The position numbers and the translations under genes are program-made. The notes under the pieces are model-generated. The model ran no database searches, had not been told where the DNA came from, and saw nothing but the letters and a program-made list of their open reading frames with translations. Positions 50,650-59,875 of a DNA stretch of 64,000 nucleotides are shown piece by piece. Position 1 is the first letter of the stretch; the number at the start of each line of letters is the position of its first letter. Source of the DNA: Dromaius novaehollandiae (Eukaryota > Chordata > Aves > Casuariiformes > Dromaiidae); NCBI RefSeq assembly GCF_036370855.1, contig NC_088101.1:7866154-7930153 (forward strand), written 5' to 3'.

Positions 50650-52109
50650 ATGGCCTCTCATCCTGTGATTGTGGTCCAGCCTGAGCTTTCAGGTCCTCCA
50701 AGGGCGAGTGAACGGCAGACGGGGTTGCTAGACTGCTGTTCTGACTTTGGAGTGTGTAAGTGGATCAAGATCTGTTATTTTTGGCATTTACCTGCCATGC
50801 ATTTCTGGTACGTCCTCTGCTCTTTTAGCGGGAGAGTCTGGAGCGGGGAGCGATGACTCTCCAGCTGGACGTTTATGAGTCCCACTCACGTTGCCCCTAC
50901 TCTGAACTGGAGAGGGACACGAGCGAAGGTGTCGTCGGGGCTTGCAGGGACTCAGGGCAGAAATCCGTGGGAAGTGACTCGGCTCCTTCCAGCACTCGTG
51001 GAACAGCTGGATTTGCCACTTTAACCACCAAACAGTCCTCCTGGAGACAGAGCCTGGGCTGTTTTTTCCACGATGGAGGTGGGTCAGGTTTGCACCTTGC
51101 CTCCTCTCCTAAGCAAGGCTAAGAAAGTAGGGTGTCACCTTCAACTGCTGACAGCAGGCAGGTCACAGCCTGTGTTGCAAACTATGTTTTTCCTGGTAAA
51201 GGCAGCAGAGCTGTTTTTGTTAGAGGCTGAGATCTGTGGCTGAGGTTGCAGCCTCCTAACACAGCTCTGCAGGTCTTTGAAGGGGCTCTCCAGCTGTCGC
51301 TCTGGTTTGCCAATGCACCCTGGGTTTCTCTCCCCTTTCTCTTACCTCATCTGCTTCTCTTGACAAAAAGCACTTCTTTTTCCTCACCTCTCTGTAGGTA
51401 TATGTGGCACCTTCTGCTTCATTTGCCTGGGATGTCAGGTGGCCAGGGACATGGACGAATTCTGCTTGTGTGGCTCAAGCGTGGCAACGAGGACACTACC
51501 ACACCAGATACAACATCTCAGTTAGTGATCCACCTTTTCCTTTGCCCTGCTTAAGGGTTAATGCTTTGTAGATACATCCGCAGAGGTAAGCTCAGCTCCC
51601 AGGCTCAGGGTGCTTAGGTGCAGCCCTTACCAAGCTGTGCCCAGGAAATTCAAAAGGGCATCCAATGGGGAGAGCAGCATTTGGGAGTCTCACAGATGGC
51701 CCCAGCCCCACCAGACTGGGCACCAGGGATCAGTGTGATCTCCTTGACAGCCCGATCACAAAGTGATCTTGGCAACCTACTGGTCAGTCACAGCTTCCTC
51801 ACTCATGTTTTTTTTTTGTTTGTTTGTTTTTTGTTTTTTTTCCCCTCGGTGTCATTTACCCCTCCTTAGGGGCCGGATGGAGGCTAGCTTTTGTAGACTT
51901 CAGAGAAACAATAAAATAGCCTAAAAAAAAAAAAAAAAGGATGATTTGAAAAAGGCAAATCAAATCAGAGGATGAATTATTTTTATGATGGCTCTTTCCA
52001 CCCAGGGGTCCATTCTGACTGACGGGGTCAGCATCCTGTGCTGTCCCAGTTGCGCTCTTTGTCAATTAAAGAGAGACATCAACAAGAGGAAAGAGCAGGG
52101 CATATGCTG
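50650..52109 (+). CDS. PLAC8-like paralogue with frameshift (pseudogene or truncated)
   Basis: Tandem copy of PLAC8. Exons 50650-50755, 51398-51520 and 52006-52109 have the same phases and splice sites as the first gene; the acceptor before the ATG is at 50,612. It reads MASHPVIVVQPEL, RQTGLLDCCSDFGVC, then the core FCFICLGCQVARDMDEFCLCG. Exon 2 is 123 nt against 125 in the first copy: two bases are missing where the intact gene has RTLYRTRYN. The frame then ends in TGA four codons into the last exon, giving about 80 residues. In its original frame the last exon still reads intact, with CQLKRDINKRKEQGIC. A single lesion beside otherwise preserved sites means recent loss, a truncated protein or an assembly error. 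Confidence 0.85.
51924..51939. repeat. Poly(A) run
   Basis: Run of about 16 A in the last coding intron of the second PLAC8 copy, preceded by T-rich sequence at 51,809-51,840. Confidence 0.9.
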
Positions 52110-52264
52110 GTAAGTTTGCCTGATTTCTAAAGCGGATGGCAACGTGCAGGCAGCTGGTGGGGCCGGGGTGCTCAGGGTGAGCAGGGACTGGCGATGTGTG
52201 ACCCTGCTTGCTGGTGCAGCGGCATGGCCTGCCCAGGGTTTGACCACCCGTTGCTGTGTGATAG

Positions 52265-52470
52265 ATCAGCCCTGGGCTGCAACGCTCCCGTCCCCGTCCC
52301 GTGGCGGATGCTGCCAGCCTCGCTGGGTGCTGCGGAGTCACTACGCGCTGGAGTCATCGGCTTCGCTTTCAGTTTGGAAATGCACCATGGCTGTTTCTAC
52401 CTGATTGTTTTTGCTCCCGCCTTTCCTTGTATTACTCATCAATAAACTGCAATGCTTCAGTTCATTTGTA
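52265..52470 (+). other. PLAC8-like last exon, 3' UTR (inferred)
   Basis: Homologous to 44,948-45,150 and preceded by TGTGTGATAG, an AG acceptor. The donor GTAAGT at 52,110 corresponds to the one at 44,499. Confidence 0.6.
52441..52446 (+). terminator. PLAC8-like poly(A) signal
   Basis: AATAAA in CATCAATAAACTGCAATGCTT, aligned with the signal of the first copy. Confidence 0.7.
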
Positions 52471-54820
52471 GCATGTGCCGTCTTTAGTCTTGTTCCCCTT
52501 CTCTGAGCTCTGCTGCAACAGCAGAGTTGAGTGTAATTCTTTTTTATGCTGTGAATTCAGACCAATACTTAATTTAACAGATAGAGGGGACATTGTATGT
52601 CCCATGTGTGTGACCAGGCCGCAAAGCACAATGACAAAATAAAATGTAACAAACCAAAAGCAAAGCTTGCTGCAGCCGTCTCAGCATCTCCCCCATGGAA
52701 ACCACAGCTTGTAGACAGTGGTGAGCCTGTGGCACCAGCGAGAGCATTGCCCTGTGCTCGCTCCTTGTGCCTGTGGCTGGCAGGGAGCACAAACTTTCCC
52801 TGCCAACAGCAGGCCAGACACGCGGTTTCCCCTCCATCCGAGCAGTATCGCCCTTGCCGGCGCTGCCAGTGGCCATGGCCGTGTTGCTTTTACCTATCAG
52901 CATGTAAAATACAGAATAACCATGTTTGCTAGTGAGATGACTATAGCTTACAACCTAGTCATAGAGTTAGGAAAACCAGCAAACAGAGTCAGCCATTTTA
53001 TCCCTAAAAGAGGTGGGAACATTTCCACCTTGGCAATCAGGGTTATAAACCAAGACATACAAGCTATGAGCTTTGCATGACCCTCATTAAGAAAGACCAT
53101 AGGAAAAGGAGGAACCTGGTGAATCTCAACCACCAGCGTATGGAGAGGCCATCTCCTGGAAGAATTGCTGCTCAATAGGGTAAGTGCTGACAGAACTGCT
53201 GTATTTGACGCTTAAATCTGATATATGCTGTGTTGAATTAACCCCTGCCTTCCCAGACAAGCCATAGTTTGAAGCAGAGAGGGTCATAGACCCTGCCATA
53301 AGACCCTACCAGCGGTACAACTGTCTCCATGTTTGCTTCCACACTTTTGCCAGGGAAAGCTCCCGTGCAGGTGTTGGAGGCAGAGCCACCGAGCCCCTGG
53401 AACTGCAAAGCCCAGAGAAGGGCCCTCAATATTGCACAAGCTGTGACTGATGGGCTATTTCGGGAAAACAGGGAACTTCACTAACAATTCAATAGCAATT
53501 TTATACACCCAAGTAATCAAGGAGAAGTTGCCTGCGTGGAAGCTGGCTGTCCCCTGAACCCTGCGGCTTCAGGACAAGGTCCTGCAGCCAGCACGGGAGC
53601 CACATACACAACGCTTGGGGTGAGCGGCCATGCTGAAAGGCGGTCGGGGGCACAGCGGCTGCAATTCGGTTGGGAAGTGCTCCCAAAGGAGGAAGGGAGG
53701 ATGTAAGCATGCAGCTGCCCTGAGAAAACACCTTTTAAGTAGATCTCTTTTTTTCCAAAAGCTTTACTAAAATTAAAGGGCCCTAATATTGCCAGAGATT
53801 ATAGGCAACGCATCTCACTTAATGTGAGGAGCCACATGGGACTACAGAAGAGGTATACAGAAACTGAGATGAAGTTTCTGCATGTAATTCTTTTGGGATC
53901 AGATTGAGATTTTTAAAACATAACTCTGACAAGAGTTTTCTTAGAAAGAGGAGATTTTATTCCTGGCCTGGAATTAAAAAAAACAACCAAAATCCAAACC
54001 AGCAACATTGAGGTAAGGCCAGTTGCTGCATGTGTGAATTATGCTGGATTACTTTTAAAAATTTTATCTGCATAAACTGTGATGGATAACTCAAAAAGAG
54101 GCTATGTAAAACTTTCAGACTGATTCAGCAAAGTAGTATGTAGTCTCATAGTCTATGATTTAAGAGGTGGGGAAAAAACTGTGTGCTTACAGTATGCCTC
54201 GTGCTTAGTTGGTTTTGAGAGGGCACACACATTTATTTTTTAACCTTTCATCATGAAGGAGACAGCAGAGAGAGGTCTGCGGCTGGGGTTTCCTCAGCAG
54301 ATCAAAATGCCCCGGCCACAAAGTGCTGACCCCTGGAAGTCGTTCTGCTGGTCCAGATGGAGGCAAGTGTGGTGATGTTTAGCAGAAATCGCCATGTTTT
54401 GCCCCAGAACTGCTGCGGCCAGTGCGAGGGCCGCGACCTGGCTCCCTAGCTGTGCAGGGCTGCGCGGGGCAGAGCTCCTTTTCTTGTTCGTGGAGGAGAG
54501 ACAGAGAGAGAGAGAGAGTTTGCGTGTGTGACTTTATTTATATAAATGTGTTTGTATACGTGACATTGTTTTTGTGTGCGTGTGTGTAGACAGAAAGCAA
54601 GAGAGTGGGTTTAGTGCATTATGAGAAGTTAACTGAAGTATATTCATCTTCTGTGGGAACAGACTTTAATGTCCTAATTTTTGCACTGTGAGAAACCGAA
54701 TGCCGGGCAATCTCCATTTGCAATTGCTCCTCTTCTCGGATCACTCTTGTTCCATGTTGTTTTCTTAGTGGCTGCCCCAGAAGTGTCTTTCAAAACGTGT
54801 CTTTCAGTTTTCTTTTGCAC
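52471..54820. other. Spacer right of PLAC8 pair
   Basis: No supported gene or recognisable mobile element. It is AT-rich until 54.3 kb and contains a short GA run near 54,506-54,519. Confidence 0.65.
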
Positions 54821-54824
54821 ATAG

Positions 54825-54875
54825 CGTACATATCTATACCTATCTATACATATCTATATGTATCTACCTGTCTAT
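54825..54875. repeat. Degenerate TATC-type microsatellite
   Basis: Repeated ATCTATAC/ATCTATATG units just before the GC-rich block. Confidence 0.8.
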
Positions 54876-54949
54876 ATGGGCTACCACCAAAGAATGCGCC
54901 CCCTTTTCGGCAGAAGGTGCTCTGTATTTGGTATGTGCATGTGTTTTGT

Positions 54950-55760
54950 CCGGTCCCTTAAAGCTTTCCAGAAGAGTTAGCCCCCCGTCACGCGCCCCTG
55001 GCGGCCGTTACCGCCCCCCCCCCCCCCACGCGCCCCTGGCGGCCGTTACCGCCCCCCCCTCCCCCCCCAACGCGCGCGCGCCCTGGCGGCCGTTACCGCC
55101 CCCCCCCCCCCCCCAACGCGCGCGCGCCCTGGCGGCCGTTACCGCCCCCGCCCCCACGCGCGCGCGCCCTGGCGGCCGTTACCGCCCCCGCCTCGCCGCC
55201 GCTGCCGCCCCTCTCCCCTCCCCTCCCCGCGACGGCCGATACCGCCCCCCCAGCAGCGTAGCGTGGCGGCCGGGGCTGCCGGCAGCACCAGGTAGGCGGC
55301 GGCCGCGCCGGGAAGCGGCGGCGGCGGGGGGCACCGGGCTCGGGCGGCGCTGCTGGGGCCCCGTGGGGCGACCCCGCTCCCCTCCCCGCTCGCGGCGGCT
55401 CCTCGCCGGGCCCGGCCAAGGCCGGGGGAGCCGCCCACGGCCGCTTCTCCCCGCCGCCCAGGGCGCCCTCGGCGGCGGGGCCGGGCTGTGCGGGCGCGGC
55501 GCTCCGCGGTGCCCAGGTCGCGGCGGTTCCCGGACCCCCGGGCGGGCCCTGCCCCGAGGGCAGCGGGGGCCCCGGGGACGGCCCCGGCGCCCCTCACGCC
55601 CGGGAGCTTCCCCGGGGCCGGTCCCAGCCCAGGGGCTCCGCGGGCCCCCGGGGCTCGGCCGCCTGCTGGGGTGCGGGGGCCCCACCGGCTGGGCACGGGG
55701 GGCACTGTGGCGGGGGCGGGGGGCGTTAGCGAGTTTGGGCAGGGGCAACGCGGTGGCTGC
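54950..55760 (+). promoter_or_regulatory. CpG island
   Basis: Extremely CpG- and GC-rich sequence starting abruptly after AT-rich DNA. It contains the tandem repeat at 54,990-55,255 and a good splice donor (CACCAG|GTAGGC, exon end 55,291). It is a plausible promoter for the transcript proposed at 55.2-57.8 kb. Confidence 0.65.
54990..55255 (+). repeat. Tandem repeat with CCGTTA core
   Basis: Five copies of CCTGGCGGCCGTTACCGCCCC spaced about 38-46 bp apart, separated by poly(C) and CGCGCGCG spacers of varying length, plus one degenerate copy (GCGACGGCCGATACCGCC). Each full copy carries TAACGG on the minus strand, a core recognised by MYB-family factors. Confidence 0.9.
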
Positions 55761-56186
55761 TTTGTTTCACTTCACTTCGCTTTGCTTCTCTTCTCCAGGA
55801 GGCTGCAGCGAGGTGCTGGGGCACCTGCGGCTGGACCGACCAAGCCTTTCGGTGTCTGAGCCCAGCAGTGAGGGCCAGTGCTTCCCGCACACAGGTGTGT
55901 TGCAGCCGGCATCTCTGAGCAGGTGATGGGAACGAGCCCCAGCCCCCCTGGCTGTGCCGGCAGCCCCAGGCAGCCTCACGGGCCCCAGCAGGGCCTGCCG
56001 GGCTGGCTGAGCGCTGCCCTACCAGCACGTTGAGGTCAGGGCTTCAGGGCTGGGCACGTGAGCTGGGAACGCCTGCTTGGCAGGGCCGTGTCCTTGCTGC
56101 AGTTCTGCTATCGGGCCCTCACCGGGGGCTTTTGTCAGCACAGGCAATGCTGTGGCGGTGCAACAAGGAGTCAGAAATGCTCAGCC

Positions 56187-57632
56187 ATGAGCCTCCGTGA
56201 GGAGCATGAACACCCACCCCCAGGTGAGGAGCATCAGACCATGCAGGAGCTGCAGGAACTCTCAGGTGAGTGCCCAGATGTGGCGATCGAATACATTGAA
56301 GCCTTGCTGTGATGTCAGGGCCTGTGCTGGGGGGGGGGCTCAGTGGGGCTCTGGCTGCTGGCTGCAGGCCCAAGAGTGCCTGAGGGGGTCTCCAAGGACC
56401 CTGGAGCCCAGGAGGTGGGTGGGGGCTGTTGTTTAGGGAGAAAAAAAAAAAATCTCATTTCGGCTTGTAGCATCAGTTCGTGCTCCTTGTCCTGTAGCAG
56501 GGAGCAGTTTGGGGGGGGTCACTAGAGGCTGTGGTGCCCGTCCCCCCTGGCAGGTCTGCCCAAGGAGCAGCTGCCCCTCTGCGGTGTGGGGGGGGCCACG
56601 GGGTGGGCATGGCCGAGCTGGGTGCCGCTGCACCAGTGCTGTGTCCCTGCAGGGCCTGTGCCCGCTGTGGGGGTCAGCGCCAGTCTCTCTGCATGGCCGG
56701 GGAGCACCGGGCCGGGCTGCTGGGACTGTGCAGAGCTGCCGCAGCGTCACACACTGAGGCCCTCATGGGGCAGGTTTGTGCCGCACATGGCTCAGGCTGG
56801 GTCCCTGCGAAGGGAGTTCAGGAAAGCTCCAGTGCCCAGCGCTGCCCTGGGAGCTGCTGCAGCACCTGCCCCGACCTGTGCCCGGGCAGCGGTGGTGCTG
56901 GAGCTGGGGCTGTGCTGGGCCAAGGCTGGGCTGGGAAAGGGCCCCATCACGGGGCCTGGGGTGGCTTGTGATGGTGCTGGGCCTCTCCTGAAACCCCCTT
57001 GATTTCTTTTTATTTTTCCAGGGACAGAGGAGCCCCAGCAGTGCTGTCTGGGATGGCCAGTGCCAACGCCCCTGCATCGCCCCAGCACGGGCTCTCGGAC
57101 GCTGCCGCCTGCGCGCAGAGCCTGGGACAGCGTGTCCGGCAGCAGGGGCTGCATCCCGGCCCCCCTCACCCCCGCGGGGACCTCGGAGGCACTTCCTGGT
57201 GAGTCTGGGGGCATTTTCCCCTGGTGCCTTCTCCCTGAGGAGCCTGGGGGCTTGTGTCCCTGGTGAGTAACAGCTCCAGCCTTGCTGCCTGTCTCTGTGT
57301 CCTGGCCAGGGGCTGCCGACACTGCGCGACGGCCTCGCACCTCCTTTCTGCGCTCCACAGCGAAGCCGGGAGCACCACGGCGCAGAGAGGCAGCGCGAGG
57401 TTTGTTTCCTCCCGGACAGAAGCCGCCCGGCTCCCTGCTCGCAGCAGGACAATGCCTCTGCTCGCCTCCCTCCCGCCCTGTGCGGGGCCCTGCTCCTGGC
57501 TGGGGAGGACCTGCCTGCGCCCGCCTGGCTCTGGGCCTCCTTGGGAGCCTGCTGGGAGCACAGCGGGGGCTCCTCGCAGCTCAGCTCTGGCTCCTTAGGG
57601 CTCGGCCTCATTACAGCAGTGGTGGTGACTGA
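56187..57632 (+). CDS. Hypothetical 192-aa protein in a candidate spliced gene
   Basis: I do not recognise this protein. Plausible exons are: non-coding first exon ending 55,291; 55799-55894; 56144-56265; 57022-57198; and 57310 to about 57,770, all bounded by AG and GT(G/A) sites. From the ATG at 56,187 one frame crosses the last two junctions in phase and ends TGA at 57,630-57,632. It begins MSLREEHEHPPPGEEHQTMQ, is rich in Pro, Arg and Gly, and has a hydrophobic C-terminal stretch (ALGLLGSLLG, LLAAQLWLL) that could be a membrane anchor. Upstream, exon 55799-55894 has a stop in this frame, which supports the chosen start. The AATAAA at 57,746 fits the end. Stops are rare in DNA this GC-rich, so an open frame is weak evidence. 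It could equally be a long non-coding RNA. Confidence 0.3.
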
Positions 57633-57745
57633 CAAGGTCATAAATCAATCACTGTCACAGCTTGCATATTAATATCATAGTTTAATATTCCATACATATT
57701 GCACAGTTAGTTTATTAACAGTGTACATACTCCATACACACATTG

Positions 57746-57751
57746 AATAAA
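57746..57751 (+). terminator. Candidate poly(A) signal
   Basis: AATAAA in an unusual AT-rich island (57,650-57,780) within GC-rich DNA, 114 bp after the stop of the hypothetical frame. Confidence 0.4.
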
Positions 57752-58029
57752 GAGTCCAAGTCTTGTACAAATGGGGAATAAACAGGGGAACTGGAAGACG
57801 GTGTCTGCTCGTGTTTCCTCCCCAAAAAGCGCTTTCGCTCCAGAGACTATCTCAGACGCGAGGTTCGGCCTGGTGCATGCCAGCCTCCCCGCTGCCGGGG
57901 CACCCGCGCATGGACCCCCACCTCCGGTGAGGGTCCAGGGGCCCTGCCCACCCCCCTCCCACCACCCAGCCCAACCACCCTCCCACCCCTCTCACCCTCC
58001 CACCCCCCACAAACAGGCCCCCTTGGCCT

Positions 58030-58620
58030 CTGGTTCCGGGGCTGAAAACAGATGGCTGAGTCTCTTGTTTTCAAGTCCCAAAAACGCAGGACTTAGTCTC
58101 TGGTTTCCAGGCCCAGAAACAGCCCCCTGGAGCAGTTTGCAAGTCCCAGAAACACAGGACTTAGCCTCACTTTTTGAGCTCAAAAACCCAAGACCAGGCC
58201 TCCACTTTCAAGCCCCAAAAATGCAGGACTTAGTCTCCATTTTTGAGGTGAAAGACCCAAGACCTGGCCTCTGTCTCCAAGCCCCCAGCACCTGCTTCCT
58301 GAGGCCCAGAAATGCAGGACTGAGAAAGGGAAGCTAAACCCTGCCTTCTTGCAGCTCAACCACAGGTCTGGGGGCTGTTTAGGGGCTCAGAAGTGGACTC
58401 TGAGCCCCAACAGCAGCCCCCTGGACCCATCCTTGAGCCCCAAAACCACAGGACTTGGCTTCCCTTTCCAAGCCCCACACCTGACCCCCATCCTGCTTCT
58501 CCAGCCCCAAAACAGCCCCCTGAACCTGTTCTCCAGCACCAAAGCCCAAGACTAAACCCCCTGAGCCCAGTCCCAGCAGCCTGGGGTTGAGCCCCAGACC
58601 CGCAGGATGAGCCTCCATTT
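58030..58620. repeat. Degenerate minisatellite (GCAGGACTTAG units)
   Basis: Units near 68 bp with recurring words GCAGGACTTAGYCTC, CCCAAGACC and AGCCCCAAAA (for example near 58,083, 58,150, 58,219, 58,310 and 58,443). An open frame from 57,771 through the repeat is best explained by the repeat lacking stops. Confidence 0.8.
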
Positions 58621-58623
58621 CGG

Positions 58624-58744
58624 AGCCCCCAAACGAGCCCCCGGAGCCTGTCTGGGAGCACCAGACACGCAGAACTCAGCCTCCATCCCCAAGCACTGCG
58701 TTTCTGGTGCTCCCAGACAGGCCCCGGGGGCTCGTTTGGGGGCT
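58624..58744. repeat. Inverted repeat, 49-bp arms, 23-bp loop
   Basis: Left arm 58,624-58,672 and right arm 58,696-58,744 are reverse complements with two mismatches. Weaker pairing extends to about 58,607 and 58,762. Loop 58,673-58,695. It could form a cruciform in DNA or a long hairpin in RNA. Confidence 0.93.
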
Positions 58745-58779
58745 CTGAAGTGGAAGCTGAGCCCCCCAAACCCCCCCCC

Positions 58780-59830
58780 CAGCTCCCAGCCCCGCAGCAG
58801 CGCCCCGAGCCCCTTTCGCAGCCCCCAGGCACCAGCCCTCCCCTCCCGGCCCCAGCGGGGGTTGGGGGGGGGATGAGCCCCCCGGCCCCGCGCGGGTCGG
58901 GCCGTGCCGGGCCCCTGGGCCGGGGGGACCCTCCGCTCCCCGCAGGCAGGGCCCAGCCCCGCGGCGCTGGGCAGCCCGGGCCGGGCGGGCGCTGGGCTCA
59001 GGCCCCTCGGGCTTCACTGCACCGCGCCGGCCCCCACCAGCCCCGCAGCCCGAACCCGGCCGAGCGCGGCTGCTCCCCCCGCCACCGCGGGGCCCGGGCC
59101 GAGCTGGCAGCGGGCAGCACCCGGCGGCGGCACCGACAGGAGGGCACCGGGCCGGGCCCGCAGCTGCCTCCCGCCCCGGAGCCGCCTCGCCCGGCCGGGC
59201 AGAGCACCCCGCCCCGCCCGCCCCGTACACCGCCCCGGCCCGGCCCGACACAAACCCCCCCGGCCCGGGCAGCCCCGGCCGGGCCCGCACCGCTTACCTG
59301 GGGCCGGGCGGCCCGGCCGGGGCAGCGCTCGCTGCTGCCGCCGCCCCGCCACCTCCGGGATGCGGCGAGCGGGAGCCCCGCGCCGGGGAGGGGGCGGCCC
59401 GGGGGCCCCGGACACCCAGCGCCACCACCACCCACCACCACTGCCCGCCCGCGGCTCTAGGGGCCGGAGCGGCCGCGCAGCCGCCGGGAAGTGGCCGCCC
59501 TGCTCCGCCCCGTCCCTGGCCCCGCCCACTGCTCTGGCCCCGCCCCTCCCATGGCTCCACCCCACCTCGCTCCACCCCGCCCCCGCCATTGGCTCCGCCC
59601 ACTTCGCGGGTCTGTCCTGCCCCTGGTCTGGCCCCGCCCCTTGCCCCGCCCCACCCGCGGCCTTGCCCCGCCTCGGCCCCGCCCCGCCCTTCAGCCCCGC
59701 CCCGGCCGCAGCTCTGGCCCCGCCCCCTGCCCCGCCCCCTTCAGCCCCGGGACAGCAGCCCTGGCCAGAGCCCCGGGGACCCGGTGGCAAACGGGGGCGG
59801 CGGGGGGCGAAGCGACTCCCAGGCCCCGGC
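58780..59830 (-). promoter_or_regulatory. CpG island with possible minus-strand promoter
   Basis: Very CpG-rich, with many GC boxes (CCGCCC) and a CCAAT box on the minus strand (AGCCAATGG, near 59,586-59,594). A strong minus-strand donor, CCCCAG|GTAAGC, ends a possible first exon at 59,298. No matching coding exon was found downstream on that strand, so any transcript is unknown. Confidence 0.5.
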
Positions 59831-59869
59831 GCAGAAACACCCCGCTGCTGCGGCAGGTTCCCGGCGAGG

Positions 59870-59875
59870 TTTATT
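59870..59875 (-). terminator. MROH-like poly(A) signal
   Basis: AATAAA on the minus strand directly adjoining the TGA stop (TGAAATAAA). The 3' UTR would be only a few tens of bases. Confidence 0.7.

Noticed and set aside
54928-55926. 332-aa Pro/Arg-rich open frame
   Set aside because: It runs through the C-rich repeat array and a likely intron. GC-rich DNA lacks stops, and overlapping frames on both strands are equally long.
56763-57641. 292-aa minus-strand open frame
   Set aside because: GC-rich shadow frame without recognisable domains. The plus-strand exons with splice sites fit better, though neither is proven.
57771-58337. 188-aa plus-strand frame
   Set aside because: The second half is repeated minisatellite words. 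There is no start context or splice support.
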